A stretch of 64,000 nt of DNA from SABI01 sp963663665. GTDB taxonomy: Bacteria; Spirochaetota; Spirochaetia; Sphaerochaetales; Sphaerochaetaceae. Positions 63,019 to 64,000 of the stretch are shown in pieces (positions within the stretch are counted from its first letter, which is position 1; every line of letters starts with the position of its first letter). The notes beneath the pieces were generated by a model. It saw only the letters and a list, made by a program, of their open reading frames with translations, was not told where the DNA came from and made no database searches. A program made the translations under genes and the position numbers. The stretch lies in the NCBI GenBank assembly GCA_963663665.2, contig CAXXKP010000001.1, forward strand, positions 434,001 to 498,000. The letters run 5' to 3'.

Positions 63019-64000
63019 TTAAAAATATCTAACCGAAATATAGATGTACGATAATACCAATGCGAGTAAAGTCATAGGAACTCCATACATCAGGTATCCC
63101 TTAAAACTAAGAGATATGTTATTTTTTCTCGCAAAGCCAAACATAATTACATTTGCAGATGCTCCTACAAGGGTTCCATTCCCTCCCAGACAAGCTCCGA
63201 GAGCAAGACTCCACCAAATCGGCTGAATTGCATCTGGTGTAGTATTTGCACCGATAATTTTAACTACTGGAATAAATGTCGCAACCAGTGGGATATTGTC
63301 TAAAATCCCTGATAAAATACCAGAACCAAACAATAACACTGTACTTGTTTTCTTAAAATCGCCTTTGGTCATATTGGTCATTAGTGTCGCTAACTTATCA
63401 ATCACTCCAGTAAATTGAAGCACTCCAACCATGATAAAAAGACCGACAAAGAAAAGAATTGTATCCCATTCGACTTTTTTGAGAATTTCTTCAAGATCCT
63501 CTTTTGTCCAAAGAACAAGAGCAAAAGCTCCTGCAAGCGCAATTACACTTGGCTCTACTTCAAGTACACCAGCAAAGAGGAACCCAGTGATAACAACTCC
63601 GATAACAATGAGAGATTTCTTCATAAGAATTGGATTGCTAATCATTTGTTTCTCATCCATGAACATAATCCGTTTCTTATTCAAATCTGATACAATGAGT
63701 TTCTTCTTGAATACAAGAATTAAAATACCCATGCTGATAGCTGAAATTATGAGGATAACTGGCCCAAGATTTACAAGGAAATCCATGAAGGTTAACCCTG
63801 CCGCCGAACCAATCATAATATTTGGAGGATCTCCAATAAGTGTTGCAGTTCCTCCAATATTTGAAGAAAGGATTACTGTTATTACAAAAGGAAGAGCATC
63901 TATTTCCATCTGAGTAGCGAGAAGAAGAGCAATTGGTGAAATCAACAGAACCGTTGTCACATTATCTAACATTGCTGAGAAGAACGCCGTAATAAAAAAC
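63019..64000 (-). CDS. ArsB/NhaD-type ion transporter (5' end outside window)
   Basis: The frame is open to the right edge (upstream residues read FFITAFFSA before MLDNVTTVLL), so the N-terminus lies beyond 64,000. About 327 residues are visible, with roughly nine membrane segments and the family repeats SAMLDNVTTVLLISP, IGGTATLIGDPPNIMIGS and LSGILDNIPLVATFIPV with GGNGTLVGASANVIMFG. These are the duplicated signature halves of the ArsB/NhaD/P-protein (SLC13-like) superfamily. It may carry sodium, arsenite or a carboxylate; the visible part does not decide. Confidence 0.88.
   Translation of the reverse strand, partial: FFITAFFSAMLDNVTTVLLISPIALLLATQMEIDALPFVITVILSSNIGGTATLIGDPPNIMIGSAAGLTFMDFLVNLGPVILIISAISMGILILVFKKKLIVSDLNKKRIMFMDEKQMISNPILMKKSLIVIGVVITGFLFAGVLEVEPSVIALAGAFALVLWTKEDLEEILKKVEWDTILFFVGLFIMVGVLQFTGVIDKLATLMTNMTKGDFKKTSTVLLFGSGILSGILDNIPLVATFIPVVKIIGANTTPDAIQPIWWSLALGACLGGNGTLVGASANVIMFGFARKNNISLSFKGYLMYGVPMTLLALVLSYIYISVRYF

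Noticed and set aside
63431..63913. 160-codon plus-strand frame opposite the ArsB/NhaD permease
   Set aside because: Antisense shadow of a conserved membrane protein; no Shine-Dalgarno and no family resemblance.

Overview
The window reads as an AT-rich chromosome segment from a Gram-negative heterotroph, most likely a spirochaete (Sphaerochaeta/Spirochaeta-like). The reasons are a class I lysyl-tRNA synthetase, an RlpA/SPOR wall protein and a DUF1207-type outer-membrane candidate implying an outer membrane, a tRNA without encoded CCA, and solute-binding proteins whose signal peptides end in a shared A-x-G-x-x-(E/S)-S/T pattern. The assignment is inference; no rRNA or marker gene is present. 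Many genes are carbohydrate or sugar-acid catabolism operons with their own transporters.

Layout. 0-6 kb: housekeeping genes (an MFS-HEAT fusion cut by the window edge, clpP, era, class I lysS, rlpA) and tRNA-Ile2(CAU). 6-17 kb: a LacI-controlled pentose cluster (LacI regulator, oxidoreductase, cupin isomerase-like protein, FucU, sugar ABC transporter, L-xylulose kinase) that carries a decayed L-ribulose-5-phosphate 4-epimerase and four AAAACGTTTT-type operators. 17.5-27.6 kb: a GntR-controlled minus-strand operon with split transketolase, a GarR-type reductase, a TRAP transporter, SDR dehydrogenases, a transaldolase and a last SDR broken by one in-frame amber codon. 28-41 kb: mixed genes (Kelch lipoprotein and outer-membrane pair, single-domain asparaginase, ZIP transporter, MFS permease, adenylate-forming enzyme, MMPL/RND exporter, CoA-disulfide reductase with rhodanese domains). 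41-45 kb: a three-subunit molybdenum hydroxylase. 45-53 kb: a complete glucarate/galactarate operon (garR, gudD, DapA-family lyase, tripartite TctCBA importer, garD). 53.6-57.4 kb: an IclR regulator convergent with a second TctCBA importer. 57.5-58.8 kb: an MFS permease. 59.2-62.9 kb: a lysine 2,3-aminomutase, two ATP-grasp ligases and a GNAT acetyltransferase. 63 kb: a partial ArsB/NhaD-type permease.

Two assemblies look like under-described systems. (1) The 17.6-26.7 kb operon has no sugar kinase, but it combines 5-keto-aldonate-type SDRs, transaldolase, transketolase and a tartronate-semialdehyde-type reductase. Transaldolase cleavage of a 5-hexulosonate would give fructose-6-phosphate plus tartronate semialdehyde, which is the GarR substrate; this would be a carboxylate analogue of the kinase-free sulfo-transaldolase/sulfo-transketolase pathways. 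(2) The KamA/ATP-grasp/ATP-grasp/GNAT operon looks like a beta-lysine conjugate pathway.

Regulatory structure visible by eye includes near-consensus promoters placed 5-9 nt from the start codon (predicted leaderless or nearly leaderless mRNAs) at five genes, GntR operator-like palindromes over both GntR-cluster promoters, and stem-loops directly after three of the four binding-protein genes. At least four gene relics are scattered between the operons.
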